Part shown: piece after piece, positions 26,338 through 36,080 of the stretch
Numbering within the stretch: position 1 is the first letter of the stretch
Layout of the letters: every line of letters begins with the position of its first letter
Source of the DNA: Sinorhizobium americanum
Lineage (GTDB): Bacteria > Pseudomonadota > Alphaproteobacteria > Rhizobiales > Rhizobiaceae
DNA length: 64,000 nt
Direction of reading: 5' to 3'
NCBI RefSeq assembly: GCF_001651855.1
Contig: NZ_LNQC01000076.1
Location: 297,018-361,017 of the forward strand
Notes under the pieces: generated by a model
Database searches by the model: none
Seen by the model: only the letters and a program-made list of their open reading frames with translations
Told to the model about the DNA's origin: nothing
Program-made: the position numbers and the translations under genes

Positions 26338-27240
26338 ATGAGCAACCCAGCCAAGTCCATCCGCATCGGCACCATGGTCAGCGCCACCAAGGGCGGAGCA
26401 GCAAAACGCATTTCGGAGATCGCCGATCTCGGCTTCGAGAGCTTCGAGCCGTTCTTTTGGCAGACGACCAACGGGCAGAACCTCGCCGAACTCGGCAAGC
26501 GCTGCCGCGAGGCGATCGGCGACCGCGACATCACGATCTCGACGCTCGGCATGTTCGGCAATCCGCTCGAGGAGACCGACATCGACCTGCAGACGCTTGA
26601 GGGCTGGAAAGACTGCATCGACAACGCTCACCATTTCGGAGCGACCTGCGTCGCAGGCTTTACGGGGCGCATTCGCAATCGGCCGCTCACCGACAGCCTG
26701 CCGCGATACCGGAAGGTCTGGCGAGAGCTCGCCGCGCGAGCCGCCGACAAGGGCGTGAAGATCGCCTTCGAAAACTGCGCCATGGACGGCAACTGGGAGA
26801 CGGGCGACTGGAACATCGCCCACAATCCCGACGCCTGGGAACTGATCTTCAACGAGACGCCGGACGATCACATCGGGCTCGAATGGGAGCCCTGTCACCA
26901 GATGGTTTACCTGATCGAGCCGCTGCCGCAGATCCGCAAATGGGCGAGCAAGATTTTCCACGTGCACGGCAAGGACGCGACGATCCGCTGGGACGTCATC
27001 CGCGAGCACGGCATTTTCGGCAAGGAGAAGTTCGTGTTCATGCGCACGCCGGGGTTCGGCGACAGCAATTGGACCGACATCATCTCCGAGCTCCGGCTCG
27101 CCGGCTGGTCCGGCTCGATCGACATCGAGGGCTGGCACGACCCGGTCTACCACGACGCGCTGGAGATGACCGGCCAGGTGCACGCGCTCAACTACCTGAA
27201 GACCTGCCGAGGAGGTGACTTCGTCGCCGATCCTGCCTGA
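26338..27240 (+). CDS. Sugar phosphate isomerase/epimerase-type TIM-barrel protein
   Basis: A 300-residue protein of the AP-endonuclease-2/xylose-isomerase-like fold. Conserved acidic and histidine residues expected to bind metal appear in IAFENCAM, LEWEPCHQM, HVHGKDATI and SIDIEGWHDP, in the usual barrel order. Family members isomerise or epimerise ketoses or inosose intermediates. It starts 12 bases after the dehydrogenase gene. The pair (Gfo/Idh/MocA plus TIM isomerase) is a frequent sugar-modification module; the reaction order is inference. Confidence 0.87.
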   Translation: MSNPAKSIRIGTMVSATKGGAAKRISEIADLGFESFEPFFWQTTNGQNLAELGKRCREAIGDRDITISTLGMFGNPLEETDIDLQTLEGWKDCIDNAHHFGATCVAGFTGRIRNRPLTDSLPRYRKVWRELAARAADKGVKIAFENCAMDGNWETGDWNIAHNPDAWELIFNETPDDHIGLEWEPCHQMVYLIEPLPQIRKWASKIFHVHGKDATIRWDVIREHGIFGKEKFVFMRTPGFGDSNWTDIISELRLAGWSGSIDIEGWHDPVYHDALEMTGQVHALNYLKTCRGGDFVADPA

Positions 27241-27307
27241 GGCGAGACATACCCGACGGACGGCATGGAGGATGCCGGCCGCGGGCAACCATTGAGAGGA
27301 GGACTCC

Positions 27308-28540
27308 ATGGGTATCAGCAGATATGCAATGTTGGGCGCGTTCGCCCTTGCCAGCCTTTCCTTGCCGGTCCTGTCGGCAAATGCGGAGGACGTGACGATC
27401 AGCGTCTGGTCGCTCGACAGGGACATCCAGCCGGCCCCGAACTTGATCAATGATTTCAACAAGCTCAATACGGGAATTAAAGTCGAATATCGGCAGATCC
27501 AGTTTGATGACGTCGTCAGCGAGGCGATGCGCGCCTATTCGACGGGCCAGGCACCGGACATCATCGCCGTCGACAATCCGGAGCACGCGCTGTTTTCCTC
27601 GCGCGGCGCCTTTCTCGATCTCAGTGACATGATCGCGAAGTCCACGGTGGTCAAGCCGGAGAACTACTTCCCGGGGCCGCTTGCCTCCGTAACGTGGGAC
27701 CGCAAGTATTACGGTATCCCGAAGGCGACCAATACGATCGCGCTCTACTACAACAAGGACATGTTCAAGGCGAAGGGCCTCGATCCCGACAAGCCACCCC
27801 AGACCTGGGACGAACTGGTCGAGGCGGCGCGCAAGCTCACGGACCCGGCCGCGAATGTCTACGGCCTCGCCTTCTCCGCGAAGGCGAACGAGGAGGGAAC
27901 CTTCCAGTTCCTGCCCTGGGCCCAGATGGCCGGCGGCGGCTATGACAACATCAATTCCGACGGCGCAGTGAAGGCGCTCGATACCTGGAAGACCATCCTC
28001 GACGAGAAACTTGCTTCCCCCGATACGCTTACACGCGGTCAATGGGATTCGACCGGTACGTTCAACTCCGGCAATGCGGCCATGGCGATTTCCGGTCCCT
28101 GGGAGCTTGACCGCATGATCAAGGAGGCGAAATTCGATTGGGGCGTGGCGCTGCTGCCGGTGCCGCAAGCGAGCGCCGAACGCTCCTCTGCCATGGGTGA
28201 CTTCAACTGGGCGATCTTCTCGAGCACCAAGCATCCGGAAGAAGCTTTCAAGGTGCTGGAATACTTCGTCTCGCAGGATGACAGGATGTTCAAGGATTTC
28301 GGGCAGTTGCCGGCCCGTTCCGATATCGCCATTCCGCCGACCGGCGAACCGCTCAAGGACGCGGCGCTCAAGGTCTTCCTTGAACAGTTGAAATACGCCA
28401 AGCCGCGCGGTCCGCATCCTGAGTGGCCGAAGATCTCCAAGGCGATCCAGGACGCCATCCAGGCGGCCCTGACCGGCCAGATGAACTCCAAGGACGCACT
28501 CGATCAGGCGGCCGAAAAGATTAGGTCGGTTCTGGGCTGA
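27308..28540 (+). CDS. Carbohydrate ABC transporter binding protein (family 1, CUT1 class)
   Basis: A 410-residue exported receptor with a signal peptide (about residues 1-26, ending SANAED). The mature start [11 protein letters not shown] and the [18 protein letters not shown] segment are typical of family 1 receptors such as UgpB/MalE. A family-like [10 protein letters not shown] stretch follows. GAGAGGAGG precedes the ATG. It is the third gene of the LacI-linked operon and is followed by a hairpin that may help keep receptor mRNA abundant. Ligand unknown, probably a sugar or glycoside handled by the two enzymes upstream. Confidence 0.92.
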   Translation: MGISRYAMLGAFALASLSLPVLSANAEDVTISVWSLDRDIQPAPNLINDFNKLNTGIKVEYRQIQFDDVVSEAMRAYSTGQAPDIIAVDNPEHALFSSRGAFLDLSDMIAKSTVVKPENYFPGPLASVTWDRKYYGIPKATNTIALYYNKDMFKAKGLDPDKPPQTWDELVEAARKLTDPAANVYGLAFSAKANEEGTFQFLPWAQMAGGGYDNINSDGAVKALDTWKTILDEKLASPDTLTRGQWDSTGTFNSGNAAMAISGPWELDRMIKEAKFDWGVALLPVPQASAERSSAMGDFNWAIFSSTKHPEEAFKVLEYFVSQDDRMFKDFGQLPARSDIAIPPTGEPLKDAALKVFLEQLKYAKPRGPHPEWPKISKAIQDAIQAALTGQMNSKDALDQAAEKIRSVLG

Positions 28541-28543
28541 GTA

Positions 28544-28572
28544 GCGCCCGCCGCTCCCACGGGCGGCGGCGC
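28544..28572 (+). promoter_or_regulatory. Intercistronic GC-rich hairpin after the binding-protein gene
   Basis: Outer arms GCGCC (28544-28548) and GGCGC (28568-28572) enclose further complementary GC blocks around a TCCCAC loop region. Such stem-loops directly after receptor genes often stabilise the upstream message or reduce read-through. No U-tract follows, so complete termination is unlikely. Confidence 0.4.
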
Positions 28573-28670
28573 ATTCGTCGGCGGGTCATTGGATCTGCCT
28601 CGAGTTTCCTCCCGAGAGAGGCGGTCTAGGACTTCGGCCGAGATCGCCTCCCGGGATGGGGGAAAAGCCA

Positions 28671-29573
28671 ATGAAGAGAATACTAGCCAGTGTTACGGAC
28701 GGAAAAGGCTTCGACATCGGCCTCGTTCTGCTGCCGCTCGCCTTCCTGTTCGTCATGTCCGGACTGCCGCTCGTCTACAACGTCGTGATGAGTTTTCAGG
28801 AAGTGGACATGTTTAGCCTGGGCACCTTCGCCCGGCCTTTCGTCGGCTTCAAGAATTACGTCGACCTGTTCGCGCAGCCCGAAACCCGGCCCATCCTCGT
28901 CAATACCGCGCTTTTCGTCAGCGCTTCGATCGCCGGCCAGTTCCTCATCGGCTTCGGCCTCGCCCTGTTCTTCTGGATGAATTTTCCGGGAGCGTCCTGG
29001 ATGCGCGGCCTCTTTCTCGTCTCCTGGGTGATGCCCGGTCTGGTCGTCGGCGCTGTCTGGAACTGGATTCTCTCCGGCGATTTCGGCGTGCTCAACTTCT
29101 TCCTGCGGGAGATAGGCGTCATCGAGGGCAATATCTTCTGGCGCTCCGATCCGCATTATTCGCTCTGGGCGGTGATCATCGCCAATATCTGGCTCGGCAC
29201 CTCCTTCAACATGATCCTGCTTTCGGTCGGTTTGTCGGGCATCCCCAAGGATCTCTTCGAAGCGGCCGAGCTAGATGGAGCGAACGCATTGCAGCGCTTC
29301 TTCACGATCACCCTGCCGATGATGCGTTCGACGATCGGCGCCATCATCGCGCTCGGCCTGATCTTCACTCTTCAGCAATTCGATCTCTTCGCAGGCATTA
29401 CCTCGGGCGGGCCGAACAACTCCTCGAACGTCACGCAGTATTGGGCCTGGGACCTTTCATTCCGGCAGTACGATTTTGCCAAGGGGGCGACGATCTCTGT
29501 GATCATGATCGTCTTCGTGATGCTCGCTTCCATTGTCTATGTGCGCTCCACCCGCCACGAGGTCCGAGGATGA
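28671..29573 (+). CDS. Carbohydrate ABC transporter permease, MalF/UgpA-like
   Basis: A 300-residue inner-membrane protein with six predicted helices, the first at about residues 17-38. The EAA loop reads FEAAELDGANALQRF. Two ATGs are possible; the one at 28671 (MKRILASVTDG) follows a GGGGGAAAAG stretch and is preferred over the one five codons earlier. The stop overlaps the next start as ATGA. It pairs with the following permease. Confidence 0.92.
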   Translation: MKRILASVTDGKGFDIGLVLLPLAFLFVMSGLPLVYNVVMSFQEVDMFSLGTFARPFVGFKNYVDLFAQPETRPILVNTALFVSASIAGQFLIGFGLALFFWMNFPGASWMRGLFLVSWVMPGLVVGAVWNWILSGDFGVLNFFLREIGVIEGNIFWRSDPHYSLWAVIIANIWLGTSFNMILLSVGLSGIPKDLFEAAELDGANALQRFFTITLPMMRSTIGAIIALGLIFTLQQFDLFAGITSGGPNNSSNVTQYWAWDLSFRQYDFAKGATISVIMIVFVMLASIVYVRSTRHEVRG

Positions 29574-30397
29574 GCGATACCTTCCGCAATCGGCTGATGT
29601 TTGCCGTCGCGCTGGTGTTGGCAGCCATCTACCTCTTTCCGCTCTACTGGATGTACACCACTGCGCTGAAAACCGGTTCGGCCATGTTCGCAACACCGCC
29701 GAAATTCCTGCCGAGCGATCCCCAATGGAACATCTACGCGGACGTCTGGCAAAGCCGCAACATGGGGCGCTATCTGTGGAACTCGCTGGTCATCGCCTTC
29801 GGCGCCGTTTCGCTGATCGCGGTGCTCGGCGTCGGCTGCGCCTATGTGCTGGCGCGCTACCGCAATGTCTGGGTGGAAATCGGCCTGTTCCTGATCCTGA
29901 TGCTCCAGGTGCTGCCCGCCTCGCTTATGGTGACGCCGATCTTTGTCGGCTTCTCGCAATTCGGCCTGCTCGACACGCCGCGGTTTGCCGTCATCCTGGC
30001 GATCGCTGCGAAAAGCATGCCCTTCTTCGTCGTGCTCGTCCGGGCGACGTTCATGAGTGTTCCGATGGAGCTCGAAGAGGCGGCGCTGGTCGACGGCAAT
30101 TCGCGCATCGGCGCGTTCTTCAACATCGTCCTGCCGCTTGCCAGAAACGGCATCCTGGTCAGCGCCATCCTGATCTTCATGCAGGCGTTCGGCGAGTTCG
30201 TCTATTCGAAATCGATGATCCAGGCGGTGGAATTGCAGCCGGCGAGCGTCGGGCTCAACTCCTTCATGGGGCCGAACACCAATGAATGGAACAACATCAT
30301 GGCCTATGCGACGATCTATGTGACGCCCATTCTGGCCGCCTTCGTCCTCTTGCAACGCCGCATCGTTTCCGGCCTCACCTCGGGAGCCCTCAAGTGA
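29570..30397 (+). CDS. Carbohydrate ABC transporter permease, MalG/UgpE-like
   Basis: A 275-residue partner permease. The N-terminal helix with LFPLYWMYTTALKT is typical of MalG-type proteins, and the EAA loop reads LEEAALVDGNSRIGAF. The ATG overlaps the preceding stop, and the stop overlaps the ATPase GTG start (GTGA). Length is normal for CUT1 systems. Confidence 0.92.
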   Translation: MSDTFRNRLMFAVALVLAAIYLFPLYWMYTTALKTGSAMFATPPKFLPSDPQWNIYADVWQSRNMGRYLWNSLVIAFGAVSLIAVLGVGCAYVLARYRNVWVEIGLFLILMLQVLPASLMVTPIFVGFSQFGLLDTPRFAVILAIAAKSMPFFVVLVRATFMSVPMELEEAALVDGNSRIGAFFNIVLPLARNGILVSAILIFMQAFGEFVYSKSMIQAVELQPASVGLNSFMGPNTNEWNNIMAYATIYVTPILAAFVLLQRRIVSGLTSGALK

Positions 30398-31545
30398 CCC
30401 TCCAGATCGAGCTCAATGGCGTCAACAAATATTATGGTGCCTTCCATGCGCTGAAGGACATCAATCTCGCGATAGAGGAGGGCACCTTCGTCGCCCTCGT
30501 CGGCCCGTCCGGCTGCGGCAAGTCCACCCTGCTACGCTCGCTCGCCGGCCTCGAGAAGATCAGCACAGGCGAGATGAAGATCGCCGGCCAGCGGATGAAC
30601 GACGTTCCGCCACGCAAGCGCGACGTCGCGATGGTGTTCCAGTCCTACGCGCTCTACCCGCACATGACGGTCGAGGAGAACCTCACCTACAGCCTGCGTA
30701 TTCGCGGCGTGAAGAAGGCCGAAGCCCGCAAGGCGGCCGAAGAGGTGGCGGCGACGACGGGCCTTTCGCACCTGATGAAGCGCTACCCGCGGGAGCTGTC
30801 CGGGGGCCAGCGCCAGCGCGTGGCGATGAGCCGCGCCATCATCCGCCATCCGAAGGCTTTCCTGTTCGATGAGCCGCTTTCGAACCTCGACGCAGCCCTT
30901 CGCGTCCACATGCGCAAGGAGATCCGGGCACTGCACGACCGGCTCCACGCCACGTCCGTCTATGTGACGCACGACCAGATCGAGGCGATGACCATGGCCG
31001 ACCACGTCGTTGTCATGCGCGATGGCGTCATCGAGCAGCAGGGGCGACCGCTCGATCTTTATGACAGGCCTGCCAACCGGTTCGTTGCCGGTTTCATAGG
31101 CTCGCCGGCGATGAACTTCATCCCGGCCATCGTCGGGGAGGGTGGGGCGGACGCAATCCTCGATTTCGGCAGGACGCGGGCGAGATTGTCGCTTGCCGCT
31201 CGCCTGGCGCCCGGCCTTTCAGTCACCGTCGGCATCCGCCCGGAGCATGTCAGGATCGTTGCAGCCGGCGAAGGGGCCTTCGACATACCGGTCGGCATCG
31301 TCGAATCGACCGGCTCGGCCACCTATGTCACCGCCGCGACGCAGCCCGAATTGACTGTGGTCGAGACCGGGCGCGGAGAGGTAAAGGGCGGCGACGTCAT
31401 CGGGTTGGCTATCGATCCGCAGCAACTGCATCTTTTCGAAGTCGACACGGGGAAGCGGATCGAGGGCGAAGGCGGGCGCGCGAACCTCCGATTTTTGCCG
31501 CGCGCTGCCCCTCATCCCGCTGCCGCAACCTTCTCCCCGTTGTGA
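30394..31545 (+). CDS. Carbohydrate ABC transporter ATP-binding protein, UgpC/MalK-like, with repeat-derived C-terminus
   Basis: A 383-residue ATPase. Walker A is GPSGCGKST, the signature SGGQRQR, Walker B AFLFDEP, and the switch region YVTHDQIEA. A TOBE-type regulatory domain occupies about residues 235-360. The GTG start overlaps the permease stop. The last dozen codons (from about AAPHPAAATFSPL) are translated from the left end of a RIME-like palindromic repeat, so the native C-terminus has been replaced or extended by the element. The tail is beyond the TOBE domain and probably tolerated. Confidence 0.92.
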   Translation: MTLQIELNGVNKYYGAFHALKDINLAIEEGTFVALVGPSGCGKSTLLRSLAGLEKISTGEMKIAGQRMNDVPPRKRDVAMVFQSYALYPHMTVEENLTYSLRIRGVKKAEARKAAEEVAATTGLSHLMKRYPRELSGGQRQRVAMSRAIIRHPKAFLFDEPLSNLDAALRVHMRKEIRALHDRLHATSVYVTHDQIEAMTMADHVVVMRDGVIEQQGRPLDLYDRPANRFVAGFIGSPAMNFIPAIVGEGGADAILDFGRTRARLSLAARLAPGLSVTVGIRPEHVRIVAAGEGAFDIPVGIVESTGSATYVTAATQPELTVVETGRGEVKGGDVIGLAIDPQQLHLFEVDTGKRIEGEGGRANLRFLPRAAPHPAAATFSPL

Positions 31546-31674
31546 CGGGGACAAGGGAAAGCCGCGCCGCCCGGTGTCCACAGCACCTTTTGAAGAGAGG
31601 GCGATTGTACGCGTGCCGCGAGTCTCCTTCGCCCAGCCTGCGGGGAGAAGGTGACCGGCAGGCGGGATGAGGGG
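31508..31674. repeat. RIME-like palindromic repeat element
   Basis: The ends are a perfect 13-bp inverted repeat: CCCCTCATCCCGC (31508-31520) and GCGGGATGAGGGG (31662-31674). An inner pair CCTTCTCCCCG (31529-31539) and CGGGGAGAAGG (31641-31651) extends the symmetry. These words match what I remember of the Rhizobium-specific intergenic mosaic element (RIME). The left arm encodes the ATPase C-terminus and stop; the whole could fold and act as a terminator between the ATPase and the convergent GntR gene. Confidence 0.8.
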
Positions 31675-31694
31675 CCACCAGCCATCTCTGGAAT

Positions 31695-32438
31695 TTACTC
31701 CAGGCTATCCTGCGCCCTGAGGTCCAGGATCAGCCGTTCCTGGCCAATCCGGATGACGTGCTCCATGGCGATGCGTGCGCCTTCCTCGTTGCGGCGGCCG
31801 ATTTCCTCGACGATGCGAATATGCGCCATGGCGACCCGGTCGATTTCGGCGTCATCGGCTGACGGGCTGGTGAGCCGGAAGACGCCGACCAGTGCGGCTT
31901 CAATCAGGCTCCCGACCGATCGCATGAAAGGATTGAGCGAGGCCTCCAGTAGCCGCAGGTGAAATTCGAGGTCTGCCTTCGCCAGTGTCCGGCCGCTGTG
32001 ACCCGCATCCCCCATGGCCACGGCAAGCCGCATCATCCAGGCGATATCGGCATCCGTTGCGCGGCGGGCCGCCAAGCTTGCCGCATAGGGCTCGAGCGCA
32101 AGGCGCACCTCGCTGACATGGCGAAGGAACTCTTCGTCGACGCCGGCGCTGAAATGCCAGGTGAGCACGTCGCCGTCGAACAGGTTCCAGTTGGCCCGCG
32201 GCATGACGCGCGTGCCAATCCGCGCTCGGGCCACGACGAGGCCCTTGGCGGCCAGCGTCTTCATCGCTTCGCGCAGGACCGTGCGGGAGACGTTGAAGCG
32301 TGCCGCGAGTTCAGTGTCGCCGGGTAGCGTCTCGCCGACGGCGAAGTGACCGGAGATGATCGCCTGGCCAAGCTCGTCGACCACGAGCCGATGGCTGGTC
32401 CGCTTGCCCGGTTGGTGGCCGAAACCCGACGACGGCAT
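31695..32438 (-). CDS. GntR-family regulator, FCD subfamily, linked to the galactofuranose-type transporter
   Basis: A 247-residue regulator. The winged helix is at about residues 15-85 (ELAARFNVSRTVLREAMKTL), followed by a GTRVMPRANWNLFDGDVLTW linker region seen in sugar-acid-type FCD regulators, then the helical effector domain. It is the last gene of the minus-strand transporter operon, 21 bases after yjfF, so it is probably co-expressed. Its likely target is the AT-rich symmetric site before ytfQ (37131-37152). The ribosome site is weak. Confidence 0.9.
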   Translation of the reverse strand: MPSSGFGHQPGKRTSHRLVVDELGQAIISGHFAVGETLPGDTELAARFNVSRTVLREAMKTLAAKGLVVARARIGTRVMPRANWNLFDGDVLTWHFSAGVDEEFLRHVSEVRLALEPYAASLAARRATDADIAWMMRLAVAMGDAGHSGRTLAKADLEFHLRLLEASLNPFMRSVGSLIEAALVGVFRLTSPSADDAEIDRVAMAHIRIVEEIGRRNEEGARIAMEHVIRIGQERLILDLRAQDSLE

Positions 32439-32459
32439 TTCAGTCGGCCCTCCACCTCG

Positions 32460-33428
32460 TCATGCGTGCTGCCGCTCAGGGCGGGAGAGGCGGATGATCC
32501 CCTTTTGCAGAAGGATGAAGGCGAAGAGCAGCAGGCCGATCAGGATCTTGGTCCACCAGCTCGAAAGCGTACCGTCGAAGGTAATGTAGGTCTGGATGAG
32601 GCCCTGGATGAAGATGCCGACCAGCGTTCCGGCAACGAAACCGGAGCCGCCGGTCAACAGCGTTCCGCCGATGACGACCGCAGTGATGGCATCGAGTTCG
32701 ACGCCGACGGCGGCAAGGGAATAGCCTGCCGAGGTGTAGAGCGAGAAGACGATGCCGGAGAGACCGGCTAGCAGCCCGGACAGCGCATAGATCCTGACGG
32801 TCGTGCTGGCGACCGGAACGCCCATGAGCTTGGCCGTCGCCGTGCCGCCGCCGAGCGCGTAGACATTGGTCCCGAAGCGGGTGCGGTGGGCAATGAGGAT
32901 ACCGACCGCGAAGACAAGCAGCATCAGGCCGCCGATCAGGGTGATCCGTCCGCCGCCCGGCAGCTTAAAGTAGAAGCTCTTCAGCGTCGCATAGAACGGG
33001 TGCTTGATCGGGATGGAATCAATGGACAGCACGAAGGCCATGCCGCGGGCGAGGAACATTCCGGCAAGGGTGACGATGAAGGCCGGCATTTCGAGATGAT
33101 GGATGATCGCGCCCATCAGCGCCCCGAAGAGCGTCGTGATCGCGAGCACCAGGGCGAAAGCGGCAAGCGGGTGGATGCTGGTCTGTTCGAGCACAACCGC
33201 CAGGAAGACGCCGGTGAAGGCGATCACCGCGCCGACCGAGAGGTCGATGCCACCGGAGAGAATGACGAAGGTCATTCCGACGGCGGCAATGCCGAGGAAG
33301 GCGTTGTCGGTCAGCAGATTGCCGATCACCCGCGTCGAAAGCATGTTCGGGTATTGAGCGACACAGAGCGCGTAGCTCAGAAGGAAGATGAGGATTGTCG
33401 CCGTAAGCGGAAGATATTTCTGCTTCAT
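32460..33428 (-). CDS. yjfF: Sugar ABC transporter permease, YjfF-like
   Basis: A 322-residue permease of the ribose class. Marks are GMTFVILSGGIDLSVGAVIA near residues 51-70, a THL-less cytoplasmic loop FGTNVYALGGGTATAKLMGV, and GGTLLTGGSGF late in the protein. E. coli YjfF has the same gene order and partner. The ATG at 33428 overlaps the ytfT stop as ATGA; a longer upstream frame is shadow of ytfT. It completes a two-permease galactofuranose-type importer. Confidence 0.9.
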   Translation of the reverse strand: MKQKYLPLTATILIFLLSYALCVAQYPNMLSTRVIGNLLTDNAFLGIAAVGMTFVILSGGIDLSVGAVIAFTGVFLAVVLEQTSIHPLAAFALVLAITTLFGALMGAIIHHLEMPAFIVTLAGMFLARGMAFVLSIDSIPIKHPFYATLKSFYFKLPGGGRITLIGGLMLLVFAVGILIAHRTRFGTNVYALGGGTATAKLMGVPVASTTVRIYALSGLLAGLSGIVFSLYTSAGYSLAAVGVELDAITAVVIGGTLLTGGSGFVAGTLVGIFIQGLIQTYITFDGTLSSWWTKILIGLLLFAFILLQKGIIRLSRPERQHA

Positions 33429-34450
33429 TTTGCTTCTCGCTCGGTCGGTCTGCCGGCTGCGCGTGGCATGCTCACGAAGGTGAAGACGGCCCGGAAACGC
33501 GGCGACTGGAGCACCAGGATGAAGACGATGATCGCCGCCTTGATGATCAGGTTGAATTCCGGCGGGAAGCCAGACAGGAGGATACCGGTGTTGATCGCCT
33601 GGATGATGATCGCGCCGAGCACCGATGCGGCGATGCTGAAACGGCCGCCGAGCAGCGATGTCCCACCCACCACGACCGCGAGGATCGCGTCGAGCTCCAG
33701 CCAGAGCCCGGCATTGTTCGCGTCGGCCCCCTTGATGTCGGCGGCGGCGATGACGCCGGCGATCGCCGCGCATAGGCCGGAAAGAACATAAGCCGCGATC
33801 AGCAGCACCGGCGTGAAGACGCCCGAGAGCGTGCTCGCCTCCCTGTTGACGCCGACTGCTTCGACCAGCATGCCGAGCGCCGTCTGCCGGACGACGAGCG
33901 CGACGAGAATGCCAAAGACTAGCCAGATGACGACCGGCATCGGCAGGCCGAGGAAGGAGCCGCTACCGATGAAGATGAGGCCGGGATCGTTGAACGTGAG
34001 GATGGCGCCCTCGGTGATGAGCTGGGCAATGCCGCGTCCGGCGACCATCAGCACGAGGGTGGCGATGATCGGCTGGATATCGAGGACGGCGACCAGAATG
34101 CCGTTCCAAACCCCGCAGAGCACGCCGACGGCAAGGGTGACGAGCAGCGTTTCGGCCAGCGAATGGCCGGAGGTGATCAGCGAGGCGGAGACCGCGCCGC
34201 AGATCGCCATCACGGCGCCGACCGAGAGATCGATGCCCTTGGTGGCGATGACCACCGTCATGCCGATCGCCAGCAGCACCACGGGCGCGCCGCGATTGAG
34301 GATATCGATGAGGCTGCCGTAAAGTCGGCCATTCTGGATCTGCAGGTTGAGGAAACCTGGAAAAATGATTGAAATCGCAGCGATAATGATTGCCAGCGCG
34401 ATCAATTGCGGCAGCAGCCTGCCAAGATAGGTCCGCACGGTCGATGTCAC
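33425..34450 (-). CDS. ytfT: Sugar ABC transporter permease, YtfT-like
   Basis: A 341-residue, roughly ten-helix permease with GMTVVIATKGIDLSVGAVM near residues 63-81, the YtfT-like variant of the family motif (ATKGIDLS rather than the usual SGGIDLS). Partner genes on each side match the E. coli ytfQ-ytfR-ytfT-yjfF order. Start and stop both overlap neighbours by four bases, so translation is coupled along the operon. Confidence 0.9.
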   Translation of the reverse strand: MTSTVRTYLGRLLPQLIALAIIIAAISIIFPGFLNLQIQNGRLYGSLIDILNRGAPVVLLAIGMTVVIATKGIDLSVGAVMAICGAVSASLITSGHSLAETLLVTLAVGVLCGVWNGILVAVLDIQPIIATLVLMVAGRGIAQLITEGAILTFNDPGLIFIGSGSFLGLPMPVVIWLVFGILVALVVRQTALGMLVEAVGVNREASTLSGVFTPVLLIAAYVLSGLCAAIAGVIAAADIKGADANNAGLWLELDAILAVVVGGTSLLGGRFSIAASVLGAIIIQAINTGILLSGFPPEFNLIIKAAIIVFILVLQSPRFRAVFTFVSMPRAAGRPTEREAK

Positions 34451-35964
34451 GATGCCTCCCGCTCGTTTGCCGCTGCGATCGCTTCGACGATCTGATGCGC
34501 TGAAATACGGTCTCCGCCGAGCTCGGCGACGTGACTGCGGTCGCGCAGCACCACGACACGCGAGCTATAGGCGACCAGCTCCTCGATTTCGGAGGAGATG
34601 ACGATCAGCGACAGGCCTTTTTCGCGCAGGCTTTCGATCAGCCTGACGATCTCGGCATGCGCGCCGACATCGATGCCGCGCGTCGGTTCGTCGAGGATCA
34701 GGAATTCTGGTTCGGTCGCAAGCCAGCGGGCGAGGATCGCCTTTTGCTGGTTGCCGCCGGATAAGAGCTTGATCGGCTTCTCGCGGTCGGCGGTGCGGAT
34801 ATCGAGCGCCCGAATATACTGGTCGGCCAACCGGTTCTGTTCGGCGCGCGAGAGCGGCCGCGTCCAGCCGCGTCTTGCCTGCAGGGCGAGCACTATGTTT
34901 TCGCGCACCGACAGATCACCGACGATACCGGCCGTCTTGCGGTCTTCCGGGCAGAAACCGAACTTGTGGCGGATGGCCGCCCGCGGCGACGACAGATCGA
35001 CCGTCTGGCCGTCGATCTCGGCGGTGCCGCTGTCGGCGCGGTGGGCGCCGAAAAGCACTTCGGCCGTCTCGGTGCGTCCCGAGCCGAGCAGGCCGGCGAT
35101 GCCGACCACCTCGCCGGCCCGGACGTCGAGATCGAAAGGATTGATACGGCCGCGGCGGCCATAGTTCCGGAACCGGTAGCGCATCCGGCCCTCGGCGGTC
35201 TCGATGCGCGCAGCATGAATCTCGGCTGCGAGCTCACGGCCGATCATCATGGCGATCAGGTCGCGCCGGTTGAGCTCCGACGTCTCGCGGGTACCGACGA
35301 GATGACCGTTGCGCAGCACGGTGATGCGGTCGGAGATCTCGTAGACCTGCTCAAGGAAATGGGTGATGAAGATGATGCCGAGCCCGCGCGCCTTCAGGCG
35401 CCGGACGATGCGGAAGAGCATAGCGACCTCGTGCGCGTCGAGGCTCGCCGTTGGCTCGTCCAGGATCAGCACCTTGCCGGACAGATGGACTGCGCGGGCG
35501 ATCGCCACGACCTGCTGGATCGCCACCGAATAGCTTGCGAGGTCGCGCGTCACGTCGAGGTCGAGCTCGTACTCGGCAAGCAGTTCGCGGGCCTTAAGGT
35601 TCATGGTGCGCGTGTCGACCATGCCGAAGCGGCGCGGCTGGCGGCCGAGAAAGAGGTTTTCGGCGACGCTCAGGTTCGGCAGGAGGTTGACCTCCTGGTA
35701 AACGGTGCCGATGCCGAGTCGTTGGGCGTCAAAGGTATCGCGGGGATCAATCTCTTCGCCATCGAGCAGGATGCTGCCGCCGTCCCGCCGATAGGCGCCG
35801 GTCAGGCACTTGATGAGCGTCGATTTGCCGGCACCGTTTTCACCGAGCAACGCATGAACCTCGCCGCGCCTGAGGTGAAAATCGACCTTGTCGAGAGCCT
35901 TCGTTCCGGGAAAGCCCTTCTCGATCCGGACGGCCGAGAGAATATTGTCGTTGCTGGTCTGCAT
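34447..35964 (-). CDS. ytfR: Sugar ABC transporter ATP-binding protein with two nucleotide-binding domains, YtfR-like
   Basis: A 505-residue tandem ATPase, matching the roughly 500 residues of E. coli YtfR. The N-terminal domain has Walker A GENGAGKST and Walker B LILDEPTASLD; its signature is degenerate (ASYSVAIQQVVAIAR). The C-terminal domain has a degenerate Walker A (GLLGSGRTE), a signature LSGGNQQK and Walker B LILDEPTRG, as is normal for the family. The ATG at 35964 (MQTSNDN) follows GAGACAG. The frame is open further upstream but crosses a GC hairpin. It is 155 bases downstream of ytfQ. Confidence 0.92.
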   Translation of the reverse strand: MQTSNDNILSAVRIEKGFPGTKALDKVDFHLRRGEVHALLGENGAGKSTLIKCLTGAYRRDGGSILLDGEEIDPRDTFDAQRLGIGTVYQEVNLLPNLSVAENLFLGRQPRRFGMVDTRTMNLKARELLAEYELDLDVTRDLASYSVAIQQVVAIARAVHLSGKVLILDEPTASLDAHEVAMLFRIVRRLKARGLGIIFITHFLEQVYEISDRITVLRNGHLVGTRETSELNRRDLIAMMIGRELAAEIHAARIETAEGRMRYRFRNYGRRGRINPFDLDVRAGEVVGIAGLLGSGRTETAEVLFGAHRADSGTAEIDGQTVDLSSPRAAIRHKFGFCPEDRKTAGIVGDLSVRENIVLALQARRGWTRPLSRAEQNRLADQYIRALDIRTADREKPIKLLSGGNQQKAILARWLATEPEFLILDEPTRGIDVGAHAEIVRLIESLREKGLSLIVISSEIEELVAYSSRVVVLRDRSHVAELGGDRISAHQIVEAIAAANEREAS

Positions 35965-36080
35965 GAAACTGTCTCTGCACTGGAAGACAGCGTAACGCCC
36001 GTTTCGGGACGTCACGCGCCATTCCTCGCCAAGGATCAGGCGTTCTTTCCGCGGAGACCGGTGAGGCGCCACGGAACATT

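Noticed and set aside
25633..27468. A 611-residue minus-strand open frame opposite the dehydrogenase and isomerase genes
   Set aside because: Very long but antisense to two clearly recognised enzymes, with no motif of its own and no ribosome site; long antisense frames are expected at this GC content.
33547..33773. Upstream extension of yjfF to base 33773
   Set aside because: The extra residues are an arginine-rich shadow of ytfT; the ATGA overlap at 33425-33428 gives the natural start.
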